DNA of 12,330 bases from an uncultured Oscillibacter sp. (GCA_910586735.1 CAJUJW010000071.1:1-12330), one strand, 5' to 3'; positions 1-5,861 are shown, counted from the stretch's first letter. Notes: generated by a model from the letters alone, not told the origin. Numbers and translations: made by a program.

Positions 1-145
1 CGCCGCCGCCCGCTGGTCCCGCCTCCATACCCCCGTCGAAACCCTTACACCCCCGTCGTCGGGGCGAAATCCGCTCCGTTCCGTTTCTGCCGACAGTCTG
101 CGGACTGTAGGCGAAAACTGCACTCCGCTCCTTTGCCCCTCCTCT

Positions 146-171
146 TCAAGGGGGAGCCGGCTCCCCCTTGA
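146..171. repeat. Perfect 26-bp palindrome
   Basis: The arm TCAAGGGGGAGCC (146-158) is followed directly by its exact reverse complement GGCTCCCCCTTGA (159-171), with no spacer. As RNA it would form a 13-bp stem less a minimal loop; as DNA it is a two-fold symmetric site. No T-tract follows, so it is a poor intrinsic terminator. It most resembles a dispersed intergenic palindromic repeat. Confidence 0.8.
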
Positions 172-277
172 GTAACCCCCACCCCCTGCGGGGGGACGGG
201 GGACGAAGGACGGGGGATGGGGAACGGGGACTTGCGTGGGATTGGTTCGCTGGGAATTTGCAGGTGGATACTGGTTT

Positions 278-283
278 AGTATA
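278..283 (-). promoter_or_regulatory. Possible extended -10 box (minus strand)
   Basis: On the minus strand the sequence reads TGCTATACT, an extended -10 pattern identical to that of the smpB promoter further right. No convincing -35 box is found 16-18 bp upstream. It would drive transcription leftwards out of the window, so its target cannot be seen. Confidence 0.25.
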
Positions 284-328
284 GCACAGCTTCCTATATG
301 CGTGTGTTACGGTTCTGTGACATTTCCA

Positions 329-365
329 GAGGGACCCCTTTCGGGGACCCCTCCTTTATTTATTT
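329..365 (+). terminator. Terminator-like hairpin (plus orientation)
   Basis: The arms GAGGGACCCC (329-338) and GGGGACCCCTC (343-353) pair around the loop TTTC with one small irregularity. The T-rich run TTTATTTATTTT follows on the plus strand. This orientation suits a plus-strand transcript from the left. For the convergent minus-strand operon ending at 369 the hairpin lacks a U-tract, so its role there is unclear. Confidence 0.5.
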
Positions 366-368
366 TGC

Positions 369-1127
369 TCAGGTTTTGACGAATTTAACCAGGAGCTGGG
401 AGGGCATCGCTTTGGCCAGGAGGCGGTAGAATTTATAGAAGAGCTTGGGCGTATAGATTGTGCGGCCCGCTTTTGCCGCGCGGAGGGCGCCGCCCGCTAC
501 CTTTACCTGGTCGCAATAGGGCAAGAACTCAAACGTGCTGGAGTGGCCTGTGACGCCCGCCAGGCTCAGGAACTCGGTGGCCATGGGGCCGGGACACACC
601 GCCGTTACGCTTACCTTGCGGCGGCGCAGCTCCTCGTTCAGGCCCACGGTGAAGGAGGAGACGTAGGCTTTGGTGGAGGAGTAGACCGTCATGCGGGGGT
701 TGGGGCAGAAGGAGGCGATGGAGGAGACGTTGAGAATATGGCCGCCTTCGGGCATGTAGGGGATTACAATGTTGGTCACGGCGGTCAGGGCCCGGACGTT
801 CAGGTCCACCATCCGGGTCTGGGAGACGGTGTCCATCTCCCCTACCCGGCCCAGGTAGCCGCAGCCCGCGCAGTTCACCAGCAGGGCGATTTCCGGCTTC
901 GCCTCCGCCAGCCGGTCCTTCAGGGCCACGAAGCTCATGGGGTCGCAGAGGTCCAGGGCCACGCACTCCGTGTGCCGGCCCGGCAGGCTGATGGCCAGGC
1001 TCTCCAGCCGGTCCTCCCGGCGGGCGATGAGCCAATAGCACTCAATCTCGGGGAACACGTCCTCGATCTGGCGGGCCAGCTCCCGGCCCAGGCCGGAGGA
1101 CGCGCCGGTGATGATGGCGGTTTTCAT
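369..1127 (-). CDS. Short-chain dehydrogenase/reductase (SDR)
   Basis: A 252-residue classical SDR, predicted to be a cytoplasmic NAD(P)-dependent oxidoreductase; the substrate cannot be told from sequence. Visible motifs are the glycine-rich cofactor loop TGASSGLG (residues 7-14), NCAG (85-88, the NNAG equivalent), the catalytic serine in NVSS (Ser136) and YSSTK with Tyr149 and Lys153, followed by the PG pair (179-180). The Ser-Tyr spacing of 13 is standard, and length is normal for the classical family. The basic, hydrophobic C-terminus (about 220-252) could associate with a membrane or partner. The ATG at 1127 follows AAGGAGG (about 1132-1138) at good distance. Only 26 nt separate it from the upstream cyclophilin gene, so it is probably the last gene of the smpB operon. 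DltE-like and other fatty-acid or sugar SDRs look alike, so no symbol is given. Confidence 0.9.
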   Translation of the reverse strand: MKTAIITGASSGLGRELARQIEDVFPEIECYWLIARREDRLESLAISLPGRHTECVALDLCDPMSFVALKDRLAEAKPEIALLVNCAGCGYLGRVGEMDTVSQTRMVDLNVRALTAVTNIVIPYMPEGGHILNVSSIASFCPNPRMTVYSSTKAYVSSFTVGLNEELRRRKVSVTAVCPGPMATEFLSLAGVTGHSSTFEFLPYCDQVKVAGGALRAAKAGRTIYTPKLFYKFYRLLAKAMPSQLLVKFVKT

Positions 1128-1153
1128 AGCTTCCTCCTTTTTCGCGCTTTCCG

Positions 1154-1681
1154 TCAGCAGGTTTCGGGTTCGGGATAGTCCACGCCCTGGGTGTCCACCC
1201 GGATGGACTGAATCACCACCGGGGTCTTGGGCTTGTCGTCCGACATCCTCCGGGGCACCCGGGAGAGGGCGATGGCATCCTCCGCCCCTTCGATGATCTT
1301 GCCGAAGGCGGCGTACTCCCCGTCCAGGTGCTCCGCCGGGGCCACCATCACGAAGAACTGGCTTCCGGCGGAGTCCGGGGCCATGGTCCGGGCCATGGAG
1401 AGGACCCCGGTGGTGTGCTTCAGGTCGTTCTGGGGGAAGCCGTTGGAGGCGAACTCGCCCTTGATTTCATAGCCGGGCCCCCCCATGCCGGTGCCGTCGG
1501 GGCAGCCGCCCTGGATCATGAAGCCGGGGATGACACGGTGGAAGGTCAGGCCGTCGTAAAAGCCCTTGTTGGCCAGGGAGATGAAGTTGTTTACCGTGTT
1601 GGGGGCCTTGTCGGGGTAGAGCTCGGCGGTCATTTTTTTGCCGTCCGCCATCAAAATCGTGGCAATAGGATTTGCAGACAT
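1154..1681 (-). CDS. Cyclophilin-type peptidyl-prolyl cis-trans isomerase
   Basis: A 175-residue single-domain cyclophilin that would catalyse cis-trans isomerisation of X-Pro bonds. No signal peptide is present, so it should act in the cytoplasm. The core motif FHRVIPGFMIQGG (47-59) supplies the active-site Arg49 and Gln57, and GSQFF (106-110) supplies Gln108 and the hydrophobic pocket. In EHLDGEYAAFGKI (117-129) the tryptophan that human cyclophilin A uses for cyclosporin binding is His118, as in many bacterial members that bind the drug poorly. The ATG at 1681 is preceded by AAAGGAA (about 1692-1698). It lies 44 nt downstream of smpB and 26 nt upstream of the SDR gene, on the same strand with no terminator visible between, so the three are probably cotranscribed. 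Confidence 0.95.
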   Translation of the reverse strand: MSANPIATILMADGKKMTAELYPDKAPNTVNNFISLANKGFYDGLTFHRVIPGFMIQGGCPDGTGMGGPGYEIKGEFASNGFPQNDLKHTTGVLSMARTMAPDSAGSQFFVMVAPAEHLDGEYAAFGKIIEGAEDAIALSRVPRRMSDDKPKTPVVIQSIRVDTQGVDYPEPETC

Positions 1682-1725
1682 ATCGGCTCGTTCCTTTCTA
1701 TACTTTTATAAACTACCTCAGCAAC

Positions 1726-2184
1726 CTATCGGGCCTTCATGGCCCGGTCGATTTCCCGCTTGGTATCCCGCTGGGCCATGGCGGCCCGCTTGTCATAGTT
1801 CTTCTTGCCCTTGCACAGGCCCACCTCCACCTTGACCCGGGAGTCCTTGAAGTAGACGGACAGGGGCACCAGGGTGTAGCCGTCCTGCTTCACCAGGGCG
1901 TGGAGCTTGCGGATCTCCCGCTTGTGCATCAGCAATCGGCGGGGCCGGACGGGGTCCTTGTTGAAGATGTTCCCCTTCTCGTAGGGGGAGATGTGCATCC
2001 CGTGGACGAAGAGCTCCCCCTCCTTCACGGTGCAGTAGGAGTCCTTCAGGTTCAGCGTCCCCGCCCGGACGGACTTGACCTCCGTCCCCGCCAGCTCGAT
2101 GCCGGCCTCGTATTTTTCCTCCACGTAGTAGTCGTGGTGGGCCTTCCGGTTCTGAGCGGCAATCTTGACGCCTTTTTTCTCCAT
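1726..2184 (-). CDS. smpB: SsrA-binding protein SmpB
   Basis: A 152-residue SmpB, the partner of tmRNA in trans-translation. It binds the tRNA-like domain of SsrA and brings it to stalled ribosomes. Family signatures are clear: AAQNRKAHHDYY near the N-terminus, the GTEVKSVRAGTLNLKDSY strand and turn, the HISPY motif, the RRLLMHKREIRKL helix, and the lysine-rich tail (KGKKNYDKR...REIDRAMKAR) that reaches into the decoding centre. The start is placed at the ATG ending at 2184, because GGGAGGTG (2191-2198) lies 6 nt upstream. A GTG three codons earlier overlaps that ribosome binding site and cannot use it. It is first gene of an apparent smpB-cyclophilin-SDR operon. The ssrA gene is not found in this window. 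Confidence 0.97.
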   Translation of the reverse strand: MEKKGVKIAAQNRKAHHDYYVEEKYEAGIELAGTEVKSVRAGTLNLKDSYCTVKEGELFVHGMHISPYEKGNIFNKDPVRPRRLLMHKREIRKLHALVKQDGYTLVPLSVYFKDSRVKVEVGLCKGKKNYDKRAAMAQRDTKREIDRAMKAR

Positions 2185-2228
2185 AGCGAACACCTCCCTT
2201 GGGATGATACCCGGATTTGCTAAGGCTT

Positions 2229-2257
2229 AGTATAGCATGGTTTTGCCTTTCAGGCAA
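2229..2257 (-). promoter_or_regulatory. smpB promoter, -35 inside an inverted repeat
   Basis: On the minus strand, -35 TTGCCT (2252-2257), a 17-bp spacer and -10 TATACT (2229-2234) preceded by TGC (extended -10). The -35 box is one arm of a perfect inverted repeat TTGCCT-GAA-AGGCAA (2243-2257), which could be an operator for a repressor or just a chance hairpin. Confidence 0.75.
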
Positions 2258-2274
2258 GGGGAGAATGAGGGGAG

Positions 2275-2304
2275 AAAAACGGCCCCGGCAAAAAGCCGGG
2301 GCCG
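2275..2304 (-). terminator. Intrinsic terminator of the nucleotidase gene
   Basis: On the minus strand GGCCCCGGC (2295-2303) pairs perfectly with GCCGGGGCC (2281-2289) across a T5 loop. One further C-G pair (2280 with 2304) closes the stem, and TTTTT (2275-2279) follows. It lies 23 bp past the nucleotidase stop codon and directly upstream of the smpB promoter, isolating the two units. Confidence 0.9.
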
Positions 2305-2326
2305 CTGGTTTGCGCGTGTACCGCGT

Positions 2327-4393
2327 TTACGCCGCGGGGAGTACCAGGACCTGGCCGATCTGGATGGCGGCGGGGTCCTTCACTGTGGATTTGTTGGCGG
2401 CGTAGATGACGCCCCACTTGGTTCCGGTTCCATAGGTCTTCTGGGCGATGGTCCAGAGGCAGTCCCCGGTCTTGACCGTGTAGGTCCCCTCGGGAGTGGC
2501 GGGCGCGGGGGCGGGCGCGGGTTCCGGCTCAGGAGCGGGCTCCGGGGCGGGGGCGGGCTCCGGGGCGGGGGCCGGGGCGGGTTCCGGCGCGGGAGCGGGG
2601 TCTGCGGCGGGGGCGGGCTCCTCCTCCAGGGCGGGCAGGACGCCCTGGGCACGCAGGGCGGGGCCGTTCAGGGAGGCGATGTTGGGAGTCCGGCCGTCCT
2701 CAGACGTGGGGATGGCGATTTCCCCATTGCGGACCTTCTCATAAATCAGGTCCTTCTGGGGGTCGTCCAGGTCCGCGCCCACGATCTTCCAGTTGTTGTC
2801 CACCTCGGGCATCAGGGGGCCGTCCAGGGACTCCACGTACTCGGTAATCATGTCACGGACCGCGCCGCCCTCGTACACCACGTCGGACTCGTTGAGGAGC
2901 CCGGCGGAGACCAGGCCGCCGTAGCGGTAGTTGTTCAGGGCCAGAATCATGGTGTCCGTGTCCTTCATGGGCTGGCCCTTGTAGACCACGTTCTGGATGC
3001 GGGACCCGGCGGGCTTGGAGATGTCGATTTCATAATCCAGGCCCGCGAACATGTCGTAGTTGTACAGCCGGATGTTGGGGTTGAAGCTGATGGTCACGTC
3101 TCCGGGCTGGTACTGGTTGAAGAAGTTTCCGGCCTTCTCCTCCATGATGGCCTTCATCTGTTTTCCCGTGACCTTGACCCCGTAGAGGGTGTTGTCGTAC
3201 TTGTAGATTTTCACGCTGTCCCGGTGGAGGAAGGGGCCCGCCTGGAGGTTGGAAGTGGCGTCAAACAGGGCCGCCAGGGACACGTCGGCCCCCGCCCGCT
3301 CCATCTGGACCTTGTTCACCAGGTCGGTGACGGCGTCGTCCTCCAGGACGGCGCTGGGGATGCCGGGGAGGAACTCCAGGGGGTCGATGAAGGTCTTCCC
3401 CACAGTGCCAACCTCACGGGAGGCCAGCTCCAGGCTCTTCTCGTGAAGGCCCTTGAACTCCGCCAGGAAGTCCGGGTCCGGGGTGACGGCGGCGCAGTCG
3501 ATGAGCTGGCCCTCCGCCTTGTCCACGGCCCAGCCGCCGTCCTCGGGTTTCAGGGTCAGGGTGACTTTGCCGACGTATTCGCCGTTGGTGCCGGGCTCCA
3601 GGACGGGGATGCCCCCGATGGTCTCCTCCACCTTGGCGTGGGCGTGACCGATGAACAGCGCGTCCATCCGGTCCCCGTAGGCTTCGGCGACTTCCCGCAT
3701 GCCGGCGCAGCCGTACTCGCCGTCCAGGCCGTAGTGGACGGAGCCCACAATCACGTCGGCCTTGCCCTCCAGCTCGTCCAGAATTTTGCCGATTTCCTCC
3801 TTGGGTTCCGTGATCTTCATGTTGTCATAGTGGCCGGGGTCGGACTTCTCCCACTGGGGAATGTGGGGGGCGTCCACGCCGAAGACGGCCACCTTCACGC
3901 CGTCCACCTCGAAGATTTTGTAGGCGTCCATCCAGCGGGACCCGTCGGCCTTGTAGAAATTGCCGGCCAGGGTGGCGCCCTCAAACTCCCCGATTTCCTT
4001 GGTGGTGTACTTGAAGTCGAAGTTGAACTCGTGGTTGCCCAAGGTCCAGGCGTCGTACTGCAAGTAGTTCATGGCCTGAATCATGGGATGGGGGGTCTCC
4101 CCCAGGAACTCCTGGATGTAGTTGGCCTGGGTGGTGTCGCCGGTGTCCAGCAGGAGCAGGTCCGGGTCCTTCTCCCGCTCCGCCTTGATGACGGCGGCGG
4201 CGTGGGCCATGCTGGTTTTGGCTTCTTTGTTGGAGGCATAGTCAAAGGGGTTGACCATGCCGTGCAGGTCGCTGGTCTGGAGGATGGTGACGGTTTTCTC
4301 CCCCTCCGCCGCCAGGGCGGGGACTCCCAGCCCGGCCAGCATGGCCAGGACCAGGAACAGCGCCAGGAACTGCTTGCGCGCGGCTCTTCGCAT
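2327..4393 (-). CDS. Secreted 5'-nucleotidase/2',3'-cyclic phosphodiesterase with LysM anchor
   Basis: A 688-residue exported metallophosphoesterase. Residues 1-29 form a Sec signal peptide (basic start, hydrophobic core, ALAA cleavage region). The calcineurin-like domain (about 33-270) shows the dinuclear metal ligands in SDLHG (Asp42, His44), DTGDT (Asp85), GNHEF (Asn120, His121), GSVHYG (His220) and GHAHAK (His250, His252). The 5'-nucleotidase C-terminal domain (about 325-515) includes NNYRYGG (487-493), which points to the CpdB/YfkN-like group acting on 2',3'-cyclic nucleotides and 3'-nucleotides, although true 5'-nucleotidase activity is equally possible. A Pro-Ala-Glu linker (about 592-632) leads to one LysM domain (about 637-687), which should hold the enzyme on peptidoglycan. 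It probably releases nucleosides and phosphate outside the cell. The ATG ending at 4393 is chosen because GGGAGG lies 9 nt upstream and the signal peptide starts there. A longer TTG frame begins inside the promoter. Confidence 0.93.
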   Translation of the reverse strand: MRRAARKQFLALFLVLAMLAGLGVPALAAEGEKTVTILQTSDLHGMVNPFDYASNKEAKTSMAHAAAVIKAEREKDPDLLLLDTGDTTQANYIQEFLGETPHPMIQAMNYLQYDAWTLGNHEFNFDFKYTTKEIGEFEGATLAGNFYKADGSRWMDAYKIFEVDGVKVAVFGVDAPHIPQWEKSDPGHYDNMKITEPKEEIGKILDELEGKADVIVGSVHYGLDGEYGCAGMREVAEAYGDRMDALFIGHAHAKVEETIGGIPVLEPGTNGEYVGKVTLTLKPEDGGWAVDKAEGQLIDCAAVTPDPDFLAEFKGLHEKSLELASREVGTVGKTFIDPLEFLPGIPSAVLEDDAVTDLVNKVQMERAGADVSLAALFDATSNLQAGPFLHRDSVKIYKYDNTLYGVKVTGKQMKAIMEEKAGNFFNQYQPGDVTISFNPNIRLYNYDMFAGLDYEIDISKPAGSRIQNVVYKGQPMKDTDTMILALNNYRYGGLVSAGLLNESDVVYEGGAVRDMITEYVESLDGPLMPEVDNNWKIVGADLDDPQKDLIYEKVRNGEIAIPTSEDGRTPNIASLNGPALRAQGVLPALEEEPAPAADPAPAPEPAPAPAPEPAPAPEPAPEPEPAPAPAPATPEGTYTVKTGDCLWTIAQKTYGTGTKWGVIYAANKSTVKDPAAIQIGQVLVLPAA
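2492..2620 (-). repeat. Low-complexity Pro-Ala-Glu linker coding repeat
   Basis: This DNA encodes alternating PAPEP/PAPAP units between the nucleotidase and LysM domains. At DNA level it is a GC-rich imperfect tandem repeat, prone to length change. It is a typical wall-spanning spacer in Gram-positive surface proteins. Confidence 0.8.
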
Positions 4394-4445
4394 AAGTAAA
4401 AACCTCCCGTTTTCGTTTTCCTCTTCCTGGGAATCGAGTGTCTCT

Positions 4446-4474
4446 ATTATACGACAGGCTTCCCGAAAAAGCAA
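4446..4474 (-). promoter_or_regulatory. Promoter of the nucleotidase gene
   Basis: On the minus strand, -35 TTGCTT (4469-4474), a 17-bp spacer and a consensus -10 TATAAT (4446-4451). The leader to the start codon is about 45 nt. It stands back-to-back with the plus-strand promoter at 4497-4525, with 22 bp between the two -35 boxes, so one regulator could affect both. Confidence 0.85.
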
Positions 4475-4496
4475 TCGTTTTTGTTGAATTTACCGG

Positions 4497-4525
4497 TTGA
4501 CTTTACCATTTTAAAGCTGTATAGT
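4497..4525 (+). promoter_or_regulatory. Promoter of the TrpX-type transporter leader
   Basis: -35 TTGACT (4497-4502), a 17-bp spacer and -10 TATAGT (4520-4525), close to consensus. Transcription would begin near 4531-4533, giving a leader of about 240 nt before the binding-protein gene at 4772. That is long enough to hold the small ORF and terminators described next. Confidence 0.85.
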
Positions 4526-4570
4526 ACAGAAGCGTTAGTACCATTCACTGCGCTGAGAGGAGTTTTCACT

Positions 4571-4669
4571 ATGCGTCATTCGGTTTTCTCTCTCCGGGGC
4601 GTCTATTTCCGCTTTACCAAGGTCCGCTTCGCGGGCCGTTTTGAGCGTGGAAAGAGACAGTCCGGCTGA
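4571..4669 (+). CDS. Small ORF, candidate leader peptide (32 aa, Phe/Arg-rich)
   Basis: A 32-codon ORF beginning MRHSVFSLRGVYFRFTKVRF, with ribosome binding site GAGAGGAG (4555-4562) 8 nt before the ATG. It has five Phe codons (6, 13, 15, 20, 24) and one Tyr (12), with a Y-F-R-F cluster, seven Arg and no Trp. It sits between a strong promoter and an intrinsic terminator, ahead of an importer whose family is tied to aromatic amino acids. That is the layout of a ribosome-controlled attenuator leader peptide such as PheL. Codon 20 (TTC, 4628-4630) is exactly the loop of a 7-bp hairpin (4621-4637). The TGA lies inside a second possible hairpin (4643-4679). I do not recognise the peptide from any known family. 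It could instead be a small basic protein or a chance frame within a structured RNA leader. Confidence 0.5.
   Translation: MRHSVFSLRGVYFRFTKVRFAGRFERGKRQSG
4621..4637 (+). promoter_or_regulatory. Leader hairpin, candidate pause/antiterminator element
   Basis: GGTCCGC (4621-4627) pairs with GCGGGCC (4631-4637) around the loop TTC, with one G-U pair. Its 5' arm GTCCGC (4622-4627) is also exactly complementary to GCGGAC (4706-4711) in the downstream terminator. Its 3' arm GGGCC (4633-4637) can pair with GGCCC (4696-4700). These are mutually exclusive alternatives, as in an attenuator, but GC-rich sequence makes such matches fairly easy to find. Confidence 0.4.
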
Positions 4670-4684
4670 ACAGACGCTTTTTTT
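4643..4684 (+). terminator. Possible first (weak) leader terminator
   Basis: GAGCGT (4643-4648) can pair with ACGCTT (4674-4679), with a short inner CAG/CTG stem (4658-4660 with 4666-4668), and a run of seven T (4678-4684) overlaps the stem end. The stem is imperfect. Its 3' arm AGACGC (4672-4677) can alternatively pair perfectly with GCGTCT (4599-4604) inside the small ORF. The T7 run is the strongest reason to call it. Confidence 0.35.
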
Positions 4685-4691
4685 AGATGGA

Positions 4692-4723
4692 AAGCGGCCC
4701 TGTCTGCGGACGGGCCGCTTTTT
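4692..4723 (+). terminator. Strong intrinsic terminator inside the transporter leader
   Basis: AAGCGGCCC (4692-4700) pairs with GGGCCGCTT (4712-4720). After one bulged T, GTC (4702-4704) pairs with GAC (4709-4711) to close a TGCG loop. The T-run 4719-4723 follows. This is downstream of the promoter and small ORF but upstream of the binding-protein gene, so reading into the transporter operon would require antitermination or readthrough. I find no second promoter between here and 4772. Confidence 0.8.
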
Positions 4724-4771
4724 ATATTGCCCCGGCAAAACCGCGCACACTAAAAAAGGAGATTGGTAACT

Positions 4772-5815
4772 ATGAAGAAGAAACTGCTCGCGCTTGTCCT
4801 GACCCTGGCCATGGCCCTGAGCCTGGCCGCCTGCGGCGGCGGAGACGCCCCCGCCGACTCCGGCGATTCCGGCAGCGACGCCCCTCCCGCCGAGACCCAG
4901 GAGCCCGCCGATTCCGGCGATTCCGGCGCCTCCGGCGAGACCTATAAAGTCGGCATCTGCCAGCTGGCCCCCCACCCGGCGCTGGACGCCGCCACCCAGG
5001 GGTTTACCGACGCCCTCAACGCCCTGCTTCCCGGCCAGGTGGACATTGATCCCCAGAACGCCGCGGGAGACTCCCCCACCTGCGCCACCATCGTCAACGG
5101 CTTTGTCTCCGGGGGCGTGGACCTGATCATGGCCAACGCCACCGCTCCCCTCCAGGCCGCCGCCTCCGCCACCAGCGACATCCCGGTGCTGGGTACCTCC
5201 GTCACCGAGTACGGCGTGGCCCTGGGCATTGAGAACTTCTCCGGCACCGTGGGCAGCAACGTCTCCGGCACCTCCGACCTGGCCCCCCTGGACCAGCAGG
5301 CGGAGATGATCAAGGAGTGGTACCCCGACGCCAAGACCGTGGGCCTGGTCTTCTGCTCCGCCGAGCCCAACAGCCAGTACCAGGTGGACAACGTGGAGAA
5401 GTTCCTGACCGATATGGGCTATGACTGCACCCAGTACCCCTTCTCCGACACCAACGACATGGCCTCCGTGGTCCAGAGCGCCGTGGACGCCTGTGACGTT
5501 CTGTATGTCCCCACGGACAACACAGTGGCAAACAACACGGGAATTGTTGACAACATCTGCCGGGGCGTGAAGCCCGTCTTCGCCGGGGAGGAAGGCATCT
5601 GCGGCGGCTGCGGCGTGGCCACCCTGTCCATCAGCTACTATGACATCGGCTACAAAACCGGCGAAATGGCCGCGGACATCCTGACGGGCAAGGCCGACGT
5701 GTCCGCCATGGCCGTCGAGTACGCCCCCCAGTTCACCAAGAAGTACAACCCCGTCACCTGCGAGGCCCTGGGTCTCACCGCCCCCGAGGGCTATGAGGCT
5801 GTCACGGTCCAGTAA
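4772..5815 (+). CDS. TrpX-type ABC transporter substrate-binding lipoprotein
   Basis: A 347-residue lipoprotein of the ABC_sub_bind (PF04392-type) family, which captures substrate outside the membrane for the permease and ATPase encoded next. Residues 1-20 are a lipoprotein signal ending in the lipobox LAAC (lipidated Cys21). An Ala/Asp/Ser/Pro-rich linker (about 22-56) tethers the two-lobe binding domain (about 58-347). The start VGICQLAPHPALDAATQGF matches the characteristic beginning of this family, whose members are studied or predicted as Trp, Tyr or Phe binders; the actual ligand here is unproven. The ATG at 4772 is chosen because AAGGAG lies about 10 nt upstream. An in-frame TTG at 4763 is too close to that site. 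It is first gene of the importer operon and lies just behind the leader terminator at 4692-4723. Confidence 0.92.
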   Translation: MKKKLLALVLTLAMALSLAACGGGDAPADSGDSGSDAPPAETQEPADSGDSGASGETYKVGICQLAPHPALDAATQGFTDALNALLPGQVDIDPQNAAGDSPTCATIVNGFVSGGVDLIMANATAPLQAAASATSDIPVLGTSVTEYGVALGIENFSGTVGSNVSGTSDLAPLDQQAEMIKEWYPDAKTVGLVFCSAEPNSQYQVDNVEKFLTDMGYDCTQYPFSDTNDMASVVQSAVDACDVLYVPTDNTVANNTGIVDNICRGVKPVFAGEEGICGGCGVATLSISYYDIGYKTGEMAADILTGKADVSAMAVEYAPQFTKKYNPVTCEALGLTAPEGYEAVTVQ

Positions 5816-5827
5816 AGTGTTCTCCCA

Positions 5828-5849
5828 GGGGAGGGCTTCCGCCCTCCCC
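5828..5849 (+). terminator. GC hairpin after the binding-protein gene
   Basis: GGGGAGGGC (5828-5836) and GCCCTCCCC (5841-5849) form a perfect 9-bp stem with loop TTCC, 12 nt past the stop codon. No T-run follows, so it is more likely to protect the 3' end of the binding-protein mRNA, or to reduce readthrough, than to stop transcription. Such a hairpin would favour more binding protein than permease. Confidence 0.5.
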
Positions 5850-5861
5850 CGCTTCCCTTCG

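Larger units (their letters stand above)
1..368. other. Gene-free left-edge region with repeats
   Basis: I see no coding region with a ribosome binding site here. The stretch contains a 10-bp direct repeat ACCCCCGTCG (29-38 and 49-58), a small hairpin CCCCG-TCGT-CGGGG (51-64), a perfect 26-bp palindrome (146-171), a C-tract/G-tract hairpin followed by several G-runs (176-229), an extended -10-like site on the minus strand (278-283) and a terminator-like hairpin (329-353). A gene may end just left of the window, but nothing in the sequence identifies it. Confidence 0.6.

Noticed and set aside
1..368. tmRNA (ssrA) gene near smpB
   Set aside because: No tRNA-like acceptor end or tag-peptide reading frame was found in the gene-free stretches. 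ssrA must lie elsewhere.
2185..2193. GTG start three codons upstream in smpB
   Set aside because: The GTG overlaps the ribosome binding site that serves the ATG ending at 2184.
2237..4399. 720-codon open frame on the plus strand opposite the nucleotidase gene
   Set aside because: It is the antisense shadow of a GC-rich gene: Gly/Val/His/Leu-rich translation with no domain, and the minus strand carries a full enzyme with all its motifs.
4394..4474. 27-codon N-terminal extension of the nucleotidase from a TTG
   Set aside because: It starts within the -35 box of the gene's promoter. The ATG ending at 4393 has a ribosome binding site and starts the signal peptide.
4532..4723. T-box or TPP riboswitch in the transporter leader
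   Set aside because: CTGAGAGG (4553-4560) recalls part of the TPP element and ACCAAGGTCCGC (4616-4627) faintly recalls a T-box, but the other conserved blocks of either element are missing.
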